A stretch of 64,000 nt of DNA from the NCBI RefSeq assembly GCF_014385435.1, contig NZ_JACSUD010000014.1:1-64000 (forward strand), in the 5' to 3' direction. A program made the position numbers and the translations under genes. The DNA is from Alloprevotella sp. Lung230 (lineage in GTDB: Bacteria > Bacteroidota > Bacteroidia > Bacteroidales > Bacteroidaceae). The notes under the pieces were generated by a model. The model did not search any database and was not told where the DNA came from. It was given only the letters and a program-made list of their open reading frames with translations. Within the stretch, counting starts at the first letter, position 1, and each line of letters opens with the position of its first letter. Positions 44,802 through 54,035 of the stretch are shown one piece after another.

Positions 44802-47252
44802 ATGCGCCATCAAATCAAAAGAACATTGTTTTTGGCACTTACCCTACTGGCAAGTGTTTCATTTTCACATGCAAACCCTATCACCCAAGGGCAGGCTTTG
44901 AACATAGCCTCAAAATATCTCAACCATCCAACACTCTCATCAAAGAAGACGCTTAACACCCGTGCGGTGGCAGCCAAGGAACCACCGGCTTATTATCTCT
45001 TTACCAGTGCTAAGGATAAAAAGTTTGTGATTATCTCCGGAGAAAGCGGACTGAACGAAGTGGTGGGCTATGGAGACAACTTCTCAAAAGAGGGCAGCGA
45101 ACAGCCGCCTTATTTCAAAAAGTTTTTGAGCGATTATGAACGCGTGGTAAAAGCCGTGCGCAACACCAAGCGGGAAGCGACGACTCCCACCATGCCTCTC
45201 AAACGAAAAGTGGAACCGCTGCTCACTTGCAAGTGGGGTCAATACTTTCCTTTTAACAAATATACCCGTGTTGTGGATGGAAGAACTACGCCCACGGGCT
45301 GTGTGGCCACGGCTACGGCACAAGTGATGTATCACCACAAATGGCCGAAAAAACGCCCGGAGGGTTATATAAAAACCGAGGGCGACGAAGCCTGGAAGAG
45401 CGCCACTTACTGGTGGAGCGACATGGAAGATACCGCCGACAAGATGTTTTCGGAACGCTCCAAACAAGCTGTCGGTGTGTTGATGCGCGACATTGGTAAT
45501 GCAGTGAATATGAGGTATTACTACAAGGGGAGCGATTCTAACCTGCAATATGCTTGTAATGCGCTTCGGGATCAATTTGATTATACCGTGCGCTTCCTCG
45601 ACAAAAACTTCATGCCCGCCAATGAATTTCTCAAAGAAGTGATGCAGGAAATCTCTAACGGCTACCCTGTTTTGGTTGTAGGAGGTCCGCACGCCTTTGT
45701 ATATGACGGCTATGATGAACGCGGCTTTATACACACCAACTGGGGCTGGGAAGGTGAATACGACGGCTATTTTGACATTAACACCGTTTATTTGAACGTT
45801 TACGGCTTTGCCCTCAGTGGCACTTTCTGGGACGATATTTCGGTTGTCTTTGCCCATCCCAATGATGGAAAGGCCACTCCTTTTCCGGAAATAGCACGTG
45901 GCTTAGATGCCCGTACCACCACTGCATTCACCATCAATCAAACAGAAGCTGCACGTACAGGGAGTTTCAGTGCCGAAATTAAAAGATTAGGTTCGTACAG
46001 TCCGGTGAAAGGCGAATTGGGCGTGTTTGCCGGAAAGGTGGGGTTGGCACTTTACAACGACAAAAAGGAATGCGTGAAAATCTTTAATTCTACCAGCGAC
46101 AACCAAATTTGGGCGTCTATTTTCACCTCGATGTCGTTTGAAGTGAACGATATTCGTTTTGAAGATGTTCCCGACGGGCATTATCGCTTAGTACCTGTAT
46201 TCTCTGAAATGCTCAATGCTCAGACGAAGCAAAACGGGGAGTGGAAGCCCATTCAGCATGCCAATGAGATGGACGTAGAACTCACGGCCGATGCGGTGCG
46301 CATCAACCCCAACAACCCGAAAGATGTTGTCATTATGGAGAAAAGCCCGAGCCTGCTGGCTCCTTTCTATGAAGACTCGAGCAATATGGCGGCTTTTAGT
46401 TTCACTATGTACAACCCCGGTCGGGAAGAAGTGCGGGGCGACTTAGTAATGACCCTGAAAAGCCAGGAAACCCAGAAAGAGTTTAACGCCTATCTGCTGA
46501 CGCCCAATGTGGTGGCACAGCGTTTGGGACACACTTCTTTCGTCATCAATATGCGGTCGCAGTATAACAATCCGGGCGATTTTGGTAACTTGAAAGCAGG
46601 TAAGTACAACGTAACACTATCGATCAAAGTCAAGAGAAAGGGCACCGAAGTGATTGTCCCGATTACGATGAAAGAACCTTTTGAAGTGGAAGTGCTGCCC
46701 CATATCATCAGCAGTACCTTTGAGTTTAATTCGGTAGATTTCTTTGTAGATGGTGCCGAAGCCAATTACAGCACTTTCCAACTCAATGAAATCAACGAAA
46801 TCGGTTTACAAGTGCATTCCACAATACGTGGGTATCCCCTTCGGCAAGGCTATCGCGGCCGCATTTACTACCGTCTGCTCGATTTGACGGAGCGTGAATG
46901 GATTGACTTAGGTGCCGTTGAGGGAGTTTATCTGCCTTGTGAACAACCCAACGATGCTGGAAAGACCCGCATCACGTTTGAGGATTCAAAACTGAAACCC
47001 AATCGTACTTACGAAGTGCATATTGAGGTTGACCGAAACGGCAAGCGTGAAAATGTTTGGAACCCTCATGTGCAACGCAACGTGTTCTACACGGCCGAGG
47101 AATTGAACCCCACCGCCATCGGTTCCCTTGATAGCAAAAAGGAAGCAATCAAACCTATTTTTGATCTTAAAGGCGTGCGCCAAACCTCGGTTTGGGAAGC
47201 CCTTCCTGCCGGCACCTACATTGTAGACGGCAAAAAAGTCATCAAGAAATAA
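44802..47252 (+). CDS. Secreted C10 (streptopain-type) cysteine protease
   Basis: 816 residues. Signal peptide (ends near SHAN), a Spi/C10 propeptide (ITQGQALNIASKYL, to about 135), then the catalytic domain. It has the nucleophile Cys in TPTGCVATATAQVMYHH and the His in GGPHAFVYDGYDERGF, with HTNWGWEG. The C-terminal 450 residues look like tandem beta-sandwich modules. They end in DLKGVRQ...LPAGTYIVDGKKVIKK, a short sorting-type tail common in the phylum. It resembles interpain/periodontain-like proteases of oral Prevotellaceae and Porphyromonadaceae, so probably an extracellular virulence or nutrient protease. Confidence 0.92.
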   Translation: MRHQIKRTLFLALTLLASVSFSHANPITQGQALNIASKYLNHPTLSSKKTLNTRAVAAKEPPAYYLFTSAKDKKFVIISGESGLNEVVGYGDNFSKEGSEQPPYFKKFLSDYERVVKAVRNTKREATTPTMPLKRKVEPLLTCKWGQYFPFNKYTRVVDGRTTPTGCVATATAQVMYHHKWPKKRPEGYIKTEGDEAWKSATYWWSDMEDTADKMFSERSKQAVGVLMRDIGNAVNMRYYYKGSDSNLQYACNALRDQFDYTVRFLDKNFMPANEFLKEVMQEISNGYPVLVVGGPHAFVYDGYDERGFIHTNWGWEGEYDGYFDINTVYLNVYGFALSGTFWDDISVVFAHPNDGKATPFPEIARGLDARTTTAFTINQTEAARTGSFSAEIKRLGSYSPVKGELGVFAGKVGLALYNDKKECVKIFNSTSDNQIWASIFTSMSFEVNDIRFEDVPDGHYRLVPVFSEMLNAQTKQNGEWKPIQHANEMDVELTADAVRINPNNPKDVVIMEKSPSLLAPFYEDSSNMAAFSFTMYNPGREEVRGDLVMTLKSQETQKEFNAYLLTPNVVAQRLGHTSFVINMRSQYNNPGDFGNLKAGKYNVTLSIKVKRKGTEVIVPITMKEPFEVEVLPHIISSTFEFNSVDFFVDGAEANYSTFQLNEINEIGLQVHSTIRGYPLRQGYRGRIYYRLLDLTEREWIDLGAVEGVYLPCEQPNDAGKTRITFEDSKLKPNRTYEVHIEVDRNGKRENVWNPHVQRNVFYTAEELNPTAIGSLDSKKEAIKPIFDLKGVRQTSVWEALPAGTYIVDGKKVIKK

Positions 47253-47316
47253 AACGTCGGTTGATTTCGTTTGAAATGAAAAGACAGCCGTAACATTCCC
47301 ACCCACCTCATCCTCT

Positions 47317-48015
47317 ATGGCAAAGAAACCGAAATTTTACGTTGTTTGGCGCGGTCTCGTCCCCGGTGTCTATGAGTCGTGGGAGGAGTGTGAAGCGCAG
47401 GTGAAAGGCTATGAAGGGGCGGTCTACAAAAGTTTTAAGACACGCGAAGAGGCACTTACGGCTGAACTGCAAGACCCTGCCGACTATATCGGCACCAAGG
47501 GCACGGACACCCTCTCCGGCAGCGGCAAACCCGCCCCTCAGAGTGCGCCACAGCGCATTGCTGCCCCCGAAGGCCGCACCGTGACGATGCCGTCCGGAGA
47601 GGTGCTGAAAATCATCGAACACGAAGCCATCGCCGTCGATGCGGCTTGCTCCAAAAATCCGGGGCCGATGGAGTATCGCGGCGTGTATCTGCGCACAGGA
47701 AAGGAGATTTTCCACTTCGGCCCAATCGAAGGCACGAACAACATCGGTGAGTTTCTCGCCATCGTCCACGCTCTCGCCATTCTTGAGCAAAAGGGGCTGA
47801 AAATGACCATCTACAGCGACTCGCGCAACGCCATCAACTGGGTGCGGCGCAAACAGTGCAAAACCACCCTCGCCCGCAATTCCCGCACTGAGCAGGTTTA
47901 TGCCATGATTGCCCGTGCCGAAACGTGGCTCAAAGCGCACCGCGTCACCTGCCCCATTCTGAAATGGGAAACTCAAGAGTGGGGGGAAATCCCTGCCGAC
48001 TTCGGCCGCAAATAG
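47317..48015 (+). CDS. rnhA: Ribonuclease H with viroplasmin-like N-terminus
   Basis: 232 residues. Residues 1-50 form the caulimovirus VI/RNase H1 hybrid-binding domain (FYVVWRGLVPGVYESWEEC, GAVYKSF). The catalytic RNase H fold begins near 100; acidic residues include D109 in AIAVDAACSKNPG, E in GTNNIGEFLAIVHAL and D in IYSDSRNAINW. It removes RNA from RNA-DNA hybrids. Domain layout matches Bacteroides type RNase H. Convergent with the next gene. Confidence 0.93.
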   Translation: MAKKPKFYVVWRGLVPGVYESWEECEAQVKGYEGAVYKSFKTREEALTAELQDPADYIGTKGTDTLSGSGKPAPQSAPQRIAAPEGRTVTMPSGEVLKIIEHEAIAVDAACSKNPGPMEYRGVYLRTGKEIFHFGPIEGTNNIGEFLAIVHALAILEQKGLKMTIYSDSRNAINWVRRKQCKTTLARNSRTEQVYAMIARAETWLKAHRVTCPILKWETQEWGEIPADFGRK

Positions 48016-48033
48016 TGCGGATGGGCAATCCGT

Positions 48034-48912
48034 TTATTCCAAAATCTCAATGAGCTTTTTCTTGTAGTTGACCACGAACGGATGCCCCTCGAAGGCCGTG
48101 GCGCGGAGCGTACCCATCTCGTCGCCGGGATAACCGAGCACATAGTCGGTGGTGAAGCGAAAATCGCCGATTTCAGTTGTTACGCCTTCGTACACAGGTA
48201 TCGTTTCTTCCGAAATCCCTCGCTGCAAACTTCCGCCTTCTTTGGTGAGTGCCGTTGAGGGGAAGGGATAAATGCCGTGGGGCAGAATGTTTTTCCCTAA
48301 ATCCATGGTGAATTGTAGCCGTACCTTGCGACCGCCTACCTTGGCTTTCAAGAACATCATCGTACTTTCGTAGGTGCTCCCTGTTTTCCACTTCAATCTC
48401 GTCTTGCTGTAATGCAGTTTCGGACTGCATGGTGTGAACGTTTGGCCTTTCAAGTCCACGCGCCAAGCCTTTCCGCCCAGCACATTGTTCCCGATGACCA
48501 CTCGGGGCATGTTTCCCTTAAGTCGCCTCTTGGTTTCCATCACCAAGCACCATACTTTCCGATAGGTTTCGCCGCAGAACTCCAAAGAGTCGAGTTGCAG
48601 CACACAACATCCCCTTTTTTCGCCATTGATGGTGGAGGGTTTCAGTTGGGAGATGTCCACCCCAAGACTGTCCACAACGTAGGTGGAGTCGAGCAGGCAG
48701 TGGGACATACCGGTGCTCAGCCCGACCTCAAGGTGGTGTGCCACATTCTTGTGGTGAATTGTTGCGTCCACCATCAGAAAATGTGCTCCGTAACGAAACG
48801 ATGAAGCAACGGTGCACAAGGGAAGTGCGCACATCAAAACACAGAGGCAGCAGCGGCATGACCGCCCCAAGGCCTTCCATAGAAGAGGGAAAAAGGAGAA
48901 GAGAGTTTTCAT
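48034..48912 (-). CDS. Exported retropepsin-like protein lacking a catalytic Asp
   Basis: 292 residues. Signal-like N-terminus (hydrophobic, Cys-rich, about 15-38). The fold pattern is that of bacterial retropepsin-like aspartyl proteases: VIGNNVLGGKAWRVDL resembles the usual lIGxDfLxxxxxxiD strand, and GHPFVVNYKKKLIEIL is the second such hairpin. Where an Asp-Thr-Gly would stand, it reads LSTGMSHCLLDS and TMDLGKNILP. The catalytic Asp is therefore missing in the first lobe and displaced in the second. Probably an inactive, binding-only relative. Family assignment is from pattern only. Confidence 0.55.
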   Translation of the reverse strand: MKTLFSFFPLLWKALGRSCRCCLCVLMCALPLCTVASSFRYGAHFLMVDATIHHKNVAHHLEVGLSTGMSHCLLDSTYVVDSLGVDISQLKPSTINGEKRGCCVLQLDSLEFCGETYRKVWCLVMETKRRLKGNMPRVVIGNNVLGGKAWRVDLKGQTFTPCSPKLHYSKTRLKWKTGSTYESTMMFLKAKVGGRKVRLQFTMDLGKNILPHGIYPFPSTALTKEGGSLQRGISEETIPVYEGVTTEIGDFRFTTDYVLGYPGDEMGTLRATAFEGHPFVVNYKKKLIEILE

Positions 48913-48942
48913 AGGGTAGGGGTATGTAATTCGAGAGGACTA

Positions 48943-49986
48943 CTATTCGCCCCACACCAAGCCTTGCTCACCGATGCGGAAGGTGGTGGGCAGGGCAGGG
49001 AGGTGGGCTGCGCGCTGGGCCATGGCCAAAGCCACGTGCCCCATTGTGCGGCGGAGGTTGATTTCGATGCAAGGGTGCAATCCGGCAGGTGTGAAGAGGA
49101 CGTCGATGCCCAGCGGTCCTTCGTAGCGTCCTTGCAGAAGCCGGGAAAGTTGTTGTTCCAAGAGCGCCACAAGTGCGGTGAAACTCCGTTGCGCCACATC
49201 GAACGTGGGAATCAGGTGTGGACAACAGCGCTGCCACAGGGTGAGGAAGTCGTGCTCCAATGCCGCAGGAGCGGCCACACGTTGCCCACAGTAAGCACCG
49301 CCCGCGGTGGTGGCAAACAGCGAAGGGCCAAGGTAAACAATCCGCCCATCGGTCTGCGCCTGAAATTCCAATGCCCCGTCAGCCAAACGCTCGTAGCGAG
49401 GTTGCACTTCGACCGCCCCCTGACGGTCGATTGTTTTTTTGATACGTGCCAAAAGCGGGGTGGGGAGGTCGGAATTGCAGGGGAAAACACCGCGACCGCT
49501 GCTGCTCCAAGGTTGTTTGACCATCGCCTCGCCGGAGCAGTGGGCAAGGGCAGATTTCACCTCGGCGAACGTTGCGCACCACCAACTGTTGCCTTTCAGC
49601 ACTCCCGCCGGCAGCACTTCGTCGTTCAGTGCGTGCAGGAAGCGTGTGGTGGATTGGCGCGAACTCAAACTGCGGAGGTGTGCCAACCGAAGGGCATCCG
49701 GAAGCAACCGCTCGGGAGTACCCAGCCGTTGCAGCATACCCACGATGTGGGCATCCCATCCCCATGGCTCAATGCGGTCGATGCGTCTCCAATCGGGAGG
49801 TGTAACTGCATCCAAACCCATCGCCTCGGGCAGCCGGAGCACCTCGTCGTCCTCTGCCGCCCACCAGCGCGGTAGGTCGGCCAGTACATCGCCCAAACGG
49901 CGGGCGGCACGGCTCGGGCAATAGTCGGCACGTCCGAAAGCGAGCGCTTCATCGTGGGAGGGGTTGAAAATGTGGAGCGTGGGCAT
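48943..49986 (-). CDS. ATP-grasp-like protein, unknown substrate
   Basis: 347 residues. The segment AMVKQPWSSSGRGVF (about 174) looks like the ATP-grasp lysine and glycine-rich loop, and LGIDVLFTPAGLHPCIEINLRRTMGHVALAM (as several pieces) carries the D, E and N metal ligands plus Arg of the ATP-grasp core. The N-terminus begins LHIFNPSHDEALAFG. Probably an ATP-dependent carboxylate-amine or -thiol ligase; the substrate is unknown. It starts 4 bases after the patatin stop and is translated with it. The start at 49986 avoids a 25-residue overlap with the patatin gene. Confidence 0.7.
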   Translation of the reverse strand: MPTLHIFNPSHDEALAFGRADYCPSRAARRLGDVLADLPRWWAAEDDEVLRLPEAMGLDAVTPPDWRRIDRIEPWGWDAHIVGMLQRLGTPERLLPDALRLAHLRSLSSRQSTTRFLHALNDEVLPAGVLKGNSWWCATFAEVKSALAHCSGEAMVKQPWSSSGRGVFPCNSDLPTPLLARIKKTIDRQGAVEVQPRYERLADGALEFQAQTDGRIVYLGPSLFATTAGGAYCGQRVAAPAALEHDFLTLWQRCCPHLIPTFDVAQRSFTALVALLEQQLSRLLQGRYEGPLGIDVLFTPAGLHPCIEINLRRTMGHVALAMAQRAAHLPALPTTFRIGEQGLVWGE

Positions 49987-49990
49987 GCGG

Positions 49991-50863
49991 TTAGTCTTTG
50001 TCGAGGGCGGAGAGATAGGGGCGGGCGGCATCGGACGTGAGTACTTGTTGCGCCGTGGCATAGCCCGCCTCGTAAAGGGTGCGGAGCTTATTGGTATTGG
50101 TCTCCAACCGATCTACTTCGACCGCACGTTCAGGACGGATGCAGAGGGCGATGCCCGATTCTTCCAATCGCTCGACAAGAGCAATCTTTTCATTGTAGAC
50201 GCGCCGCATCCGCGACAGCACGACCCGCAGACGCGGATAATTTTTGTAGATAAAGCGGGGCACTTTGATGTCTTTGCCGTCGCGATAGCCGTGCTCATGG
50301 GTGAGTACCACCACGAGACGCTGACAACCCTGCTGGAGAGCGCGTTCAGTGGGAATGGGGTCGACAATGCCGCCATCGAGCATAGGTGTGTCATCGACAG
50401 GGCAAATGGGAGAAACGAAAGGCAGCGAAGAAGAGGCTTTGCAGATGGCCAAAACGCGTTCGCGCGAGGACGTTTCGGTGAGATATTCGGCACGTCCGGT
50501 CAGGCAGTTGGTCGTCACCATTTCGAAGCGCATAGGGCTGCTAAAAGCCGCTTCATAATCGAAAGGAATCAGTTCGTTGGGTAGGCGGTCGTAGAGCAGC
50601 TCCTGATCCAAGATGGCGTGGGTGTGCCAAAGGTGTTTGAGGCCTACATATTTGTAGTATTTCAAAATGTCGATGGCGCACTTCCGTGCTCGGCCGCGCT
50701 GGCCGCTCACGAACGACATGCCGTGGCAGGCCCCGGCCGATACACCGATGCCATAAGAAAAGGTGAGCCCGGCATCCATCATGTAGTCGAGCACACCGAT
50801 GGTGAAGACGCCCCGCTGTCCGCCTCCTTCCAAAACAAGTCCTGTGTTGCCATTGATTGCCAT
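49991..50863 (-). CDS. Patatin-like phospholipase
   Basis: 290 residues. The oxyanion hole is in LEGGGQRGVFTIGVLDYM (residues 11-28), the nucleophile elbow in GVSAGACHG (S about 42), and the catalytic Asp in MLDGGIVDPIP. A Ser-Asp dyad acyl hydrolase of the patatin family, close to bacterial YjjU-like proteins. Likely acts on membrane lipids from the cytosol. Own promoter, divergent from the Xaa-Pro peptidase. Confidence 0.92.
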   Translation of the reverse strand: MAINGNTGLVLEGGGQRGVFTIGVLDYMMDAGLTFSYGIGVSAGACHGMSFVSGQRGRARKCAIDILKYYKYVGLKHLWHTHAILDQELLYDRLPNELIPFDYEAAFSSPMRFEMVTTNCLTGRAEYLTETSSRERVLAICKASSSLPFVSPICPVDDTPMLDGGIVDPIPTERALQQGCQRLVVVLTHEHGYRDGKDIKVPRFIYKNYPRLRVVLSRMRRVYNEKIALVERLEESGIALCIRPERAVEVDRLETNTNKLRTLYEAGYATAQQVLTSDAARPYLSALDKD

Positions 50864-50949
50864 TAGCCTAATTGTTTTTCATCCACATCTTTCTGTCTGA
50901 CCCATGAGAAAGTAGGATAATTCCACGAAAAAGTCTATTAAAAGATGTG

Positions 50950-50986
50950 CAAAGTTAGTGTTTTTCAAGGGAAATGGTTATCTTTG
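50950..50986. promoter_or_regulatory. Divergent -7 elements for patatin and Xaa-Pro peptidase
   Basis: Minus strand TAACTTTG (50957-50950) faces the patatin gene; plus strand TATCTTTG (50979-50986) faces the peptidase gene. They are 21 bases apart, so the two polymerases would compete. Confidence 0.6.
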
Positions 50987-51019
50987 CCGCTAATAAATAG
51001 TCTTAAAATACCACTTGTT

Positions 51020-52417
51020 ATGCTTTTTTCTACGAACACATACGTTGAGCGTCGTGCGCAATTGCGCAAGCTGGTAGGCGACGGTATCATCGTACTGATG
51101 GGCAACAACGAATGCCCTTACAACTACCCGGCCAACACTTACAAATATCGCCAAGACAGCTCGTTTCTCTACTTCACCGGGCAGCATCGCGACGGACTGG
51201 CACTCGTCATCGACTGCGAGAGCGGTGTGGAGACGCTCATCGGCAACGACATCGATATCGACGACATCATTTGGACAGGGCCTGTCCCCTCGATGCGCGA
51301 TATGGCCGATGAGAGCGGCATTGCCGAAACGGGGCCGATGAACGAACTCGCGCGCCTCATCAGCCTGGCCAAACACACCGGACGGAAGGTGCATTTCCTC
51401 CCGCCCTACCGCCACGACATCATGATCCAACTGATGGACTTGACGGGCATCCATCCGCGCGACCAACGTGCCGCTGCGAGCCTCGACCTCATTCATGCTG
51501 TGGTGAAACTCCGCAATGTGAAAACGGCCGAAGAGGTGGAAGAACTCGAACGCGCCGCCCGCATCGGCTACAAAATGCACACCACCGCCATGCGACTTGC
51601 CGTGCAGGAAGGCGTCACCGAAGCCTATATCGGTGGCATCCTCGACGGCATTGCCGCGAGCGAAGGCAAGCACGTATCCTTCCCCAGCATCGTGTCGATG
51701 CATGGTGAGGTGCTGCACGGATTTCCCTCGCCTCGTCCACTCGAAAAGGGGCGCCTGCTCCTCGTAGATGCCGGCGGCGAAACCCGCGAGGGCTATTGTT
51801 CCGACCACACTCGCACCACGCCCATTTCGGGCACCTACACCCAGCGGCAGCGCGACATCTACGACATCGTGGTGGACTGCCACGACCTGGCCCTCACCGA
51901 AGCCCGCCCCGGCGTGCGCTATATGGACGTGCACCTTGCCGTGTGCCGTCTGATGACCGAACGTCTCAAAGCCCTCGGTCTGATGAAGGGCGATGTGGAT
52001 GCCGCTGTGGCCGCCGGTGCTCACGCTCTCTTCCTCCCTCACGGCCTCGGCCACTCCATGGGCATGGATGTGCACGACCTCGAAGGGCTTGGTCAAATCA
52101 ACGTAGGTTATGACGAAGAGACGCGTCCCTCCGACCAGTTCGGACTGGCCAGTCTGCGCTTTGGCCGCCGCCTCGAAGTGGGCAACGTCGTGACGGACGA
52201 ACCGGGTATCTACTTCATCCCCGACCTCATCGACCTGTGGCGGAGCGAAGGCACAAACCGCGACTTCCTCAACTTCGACGAAATCGAAAAGTTCAAAGAC
52301 TTCGGCGGCATCCGCATCGAAGACGATCTCCTCATCACCCCCGACGGCTGTCGCTTCCTCGGAGAAGAACGTATCCCCTACCACGCCAAGGACGTCGAAG
52401 CCTTTGTGACACAATAA
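51020..52417 (+). CDS. pepP: Xaa-Pro aminopeptidase (M24B)
   Basis: 465 residues. An N-terminal creatinase-like domain (to about 175) precedes the pita-bread fold with its dinuclear metal ligands: D in LVDAGGET, D in YCSDHTRTTPISGTY, H in LPHGLGHSMGMDVHD, E in VVTDEPGIYF and E in GIRIEDDLLI. It removes N-terminal residues in front of proline. The start at 51020 (MLFSTNTYVERR) matches the family start; the longer frame has no support. Confidence 0.95.
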   Translation: MLFSTNTYVERRAQLRKLVGDGIIVLMGNNECPYNYPANTYKYRQDSSFLYFTGQHRDGLALVIDCESGVETLIGNDIDIDDIIWTGPVPSMRDMADESGIAETGPMNELARLISLAKHTGRKVHFLPPYRHDIMIQLMDLTGIHPRDQRAAASLDLIHAVVKLRNVKTAEEVEELERAARIGYKMHTTAMRLAVQEGVTEAYIGGILDGIAASEGKHVSFPSIVSMHGEVLHGFPSPRPLEKGRLLLVDAGGETREGYCSDHTRTTPISGTYTQRQRDIYDIVVDCHDLALTEARPGVRYMDVHLAVCRLMTERLKALGLMKGDVDAAVAAGAHALFLPHGLGHSMGMDVHDLEGLGQINVGYDEETRPSDQFGLASLRFGRRLEVGNVVTDEPGIYFIPDLIDLWRSEGTNRDFLNFDEIEKFKDFGGIRIEDDLLITPDGCRFLGEERIPYHAKDVEAFVTQ

Positions 52418-52512
52418 GCACAGCTGCGCTCGCTCAACGGCATCGCTGCCGGAGAGAAGGCGTGCGCCGTACGGAACATTGCATAATCATTTTAATAACA
52501 ATTTATCCTTTC

Positions 52513-53733
52513 ATGAAAAAAACGCTCCTCATCGCCCTTGCAACGCTCTGCACCCTGGGGGCTGCTGCCGCTAATCCCAAAACACCGGCCGCAAAAAAAG
52601 ATACGCTCATCTTCACCACCGTTGTGACCAACCCCGTGACCAGCATCAAGAACCAAAATAACTCTGGTACCTGCTGGTCCTATTCTGCCCTTGCTTTCCT
52701 CGAAAGTGAAGCCCTCCGCAAGAACCCCAGTCTCGACCCAAAGAAGCTCGACCTCTGCGAGTCGTTTTTGGTGACGAAAACCTATACCGACCGTGCCGAC
52801 CGCAATGTGCGCACCCACGGTGACGCCAGTTTTTCTCAAGGTGGCTCTTTCTATGACGCTATCTACTGCATGCAGCACTACGGTCTCGCTCCCGAAGGCG
52901 TGATGCCCTATCCCAAACTCCCTTACGGCGACAGCTTGTTCAACTTCACCCAGTTCTGGCCCGGACTTGAAGCCTATGTGAAAACCATTGCCACCGGCAG
53001 CCACAAGACTATCAATCCCATCTGGAAGAAGACGGTGCAACAGATGCTCGATGGCTACTTCGGCGTAGCCCCCGAACGCTTCACCGTGGAAGGCAAGGAA
53101 TACACGCCCAAAACCTACGTGAGCGACTATCTCCGTCTCGACCCCAACGACTACGTGAGCCTCACGTCCTACACCCACCACCCCTTCTACAGCTCGTTCA
53201 TCCTCGAAATCCAAGACAACTGGCGTTGGGCTTCCAGCTACAACCTCCCCCTCGACGAGTTCATGAGGGTGATGGAGAGTGCCGTGCGCAACGGCTACAC
53301 CTTTGCTTGGGGTGCCGATGTGAGCGAAGACGGTTTCTCCCGCCGCACCGGTCGCTTCAAGTGCGTGGCCACCGTACCCGACACCAAGCAAACCGCCGGT
53401 GTGGGTTCCGACCAATCGCGCTGGACAGGCGAAAAGGCCGGTGCTAAAATTGCCGCCAACGATGCCAAGGGCGAAAAGACCATCACGCAAGAGATGCGTC
53501 AGTTGGCTTACGACAACTGGGAAACGACCGACGACCACGGCATGCAAATCTACGGTATCGCCAAGGATCAAAACGGCAAAGAATACTTCATGATGAAGAA
53601 CTCGTGGGGTGAGTTCGGCCCCTACAAAGGCTTCTGGTACATCTCTAAGCCCTACGTGGCCTACAAGACCATGAACATCGTCATCAACAAGAACGCCATC
53701 CCGGCCGACATTCGTGCAAAGCTCGGCATCTAA
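52513..53733 (+). CDS. Exported papain-fold (C1) cysteine peptidase
   Basis: 406 residues with a signal peptide (MKKTLLIALATLCTLGAAAA). The nucleophile Cys is in NSGTCWSYSALAFLE, the catalytic His in DDHGMQIYGIAKD and the Asn in MKNSWG. Shorter than C1B PepC but with a similar insertion pattern, and paralogous to the gene at 25218. Probably periplasmic peptide breakdown together with the upstream Xaa-Pro peptidase (95-base gap, same strand). Confidence 0.9.
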   Translation: MKKTLLIALATLCTLGAAAANPKTPAAKKDTLIFTTVVTNPVTSIKNQNNSGTCWSYSALAFLESEALRKNPSLDPKKLDLCESFLVTKTYTDRADRNVRTHGDASFSQGGSFYDAIYCMQHYGLAPEGVMPYPKLPYGDSLFNFTQFWPGLEAYVKTIATGSHKTINPIWKKTVQQMLDGYFGVAPERFTVEGKEYTPKTYVSDYLRLDPNDYVSLTSYTHHPFYSSFILEIQDNWRWASSYNLPLDEFMRVMESAVRNGYTFAWGADVSEDGFSRRTGRFKCVATVPDTKQTAGVGSDQSRWTGEKAGAKIAANDAKGEKTITQEMRQLAYDNWETTDDHGMQIYGIAKDQNGKEYFMMKNSWGEFGPYKGFWYISKPYVAYKTMNIVINKNAIPADIRAKLGI

Positions 53734-53763
53734 TCTCCTTGTTTTGCCAACTCATTACATAGC

Positions 53764-53804
53764 AAAAAGCCACCATTATCCCATTGTGATAATGGTGGCT
53801 TTTT
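53764..53804 (+). terminator. Terminator after the C1 peptidase
   Basis: A perfect 17-bp stem (53764-53780 with 53788-53804), a 7-base loop and a T run within the stem end. Confidence 0.95.
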
Positions 53805-53901
53805 GTTATTTCTGCTTTTCAAAAGTGTGTATAAAATCAAGTCAGAGGTACAAATTCAGTTAATAAACGAAGCGCGCCCCAAAGAAAATTAGAAAAATCT
53901 T

Positions 53902-53932
53902 TTTGTGAGCCACAACTTTATTCGTACCTTTG
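53902..53932 (+). promoter_or_regulatory. Promoter TTTG-N19-TAccTTTG for pckA
   Basis: TTTG at 53902-53905, exactly 19 bases, TACCTTTG at 53925-53932. The leader to the start codon is about 95 bases without a strong hairpin. Confidence 0.75.
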
Positions 53933-54035
53933 TTTCGGCGGAAAGGAAATGTGGCTTCAGCACGCCCGACAGCCCCTGAAATCTTTCCTTGCCCAACCTC
54001 GAAAGATCACAAACCCATAAATAATTTATCAACCA

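Noticed and set aside
25218-53733. The two papain-fold peptidases as a recent duplication
   Set aside because: They share the catalytic motifs but differ greatly in length and sequence, so they are old paralogues, not a recent copy event.
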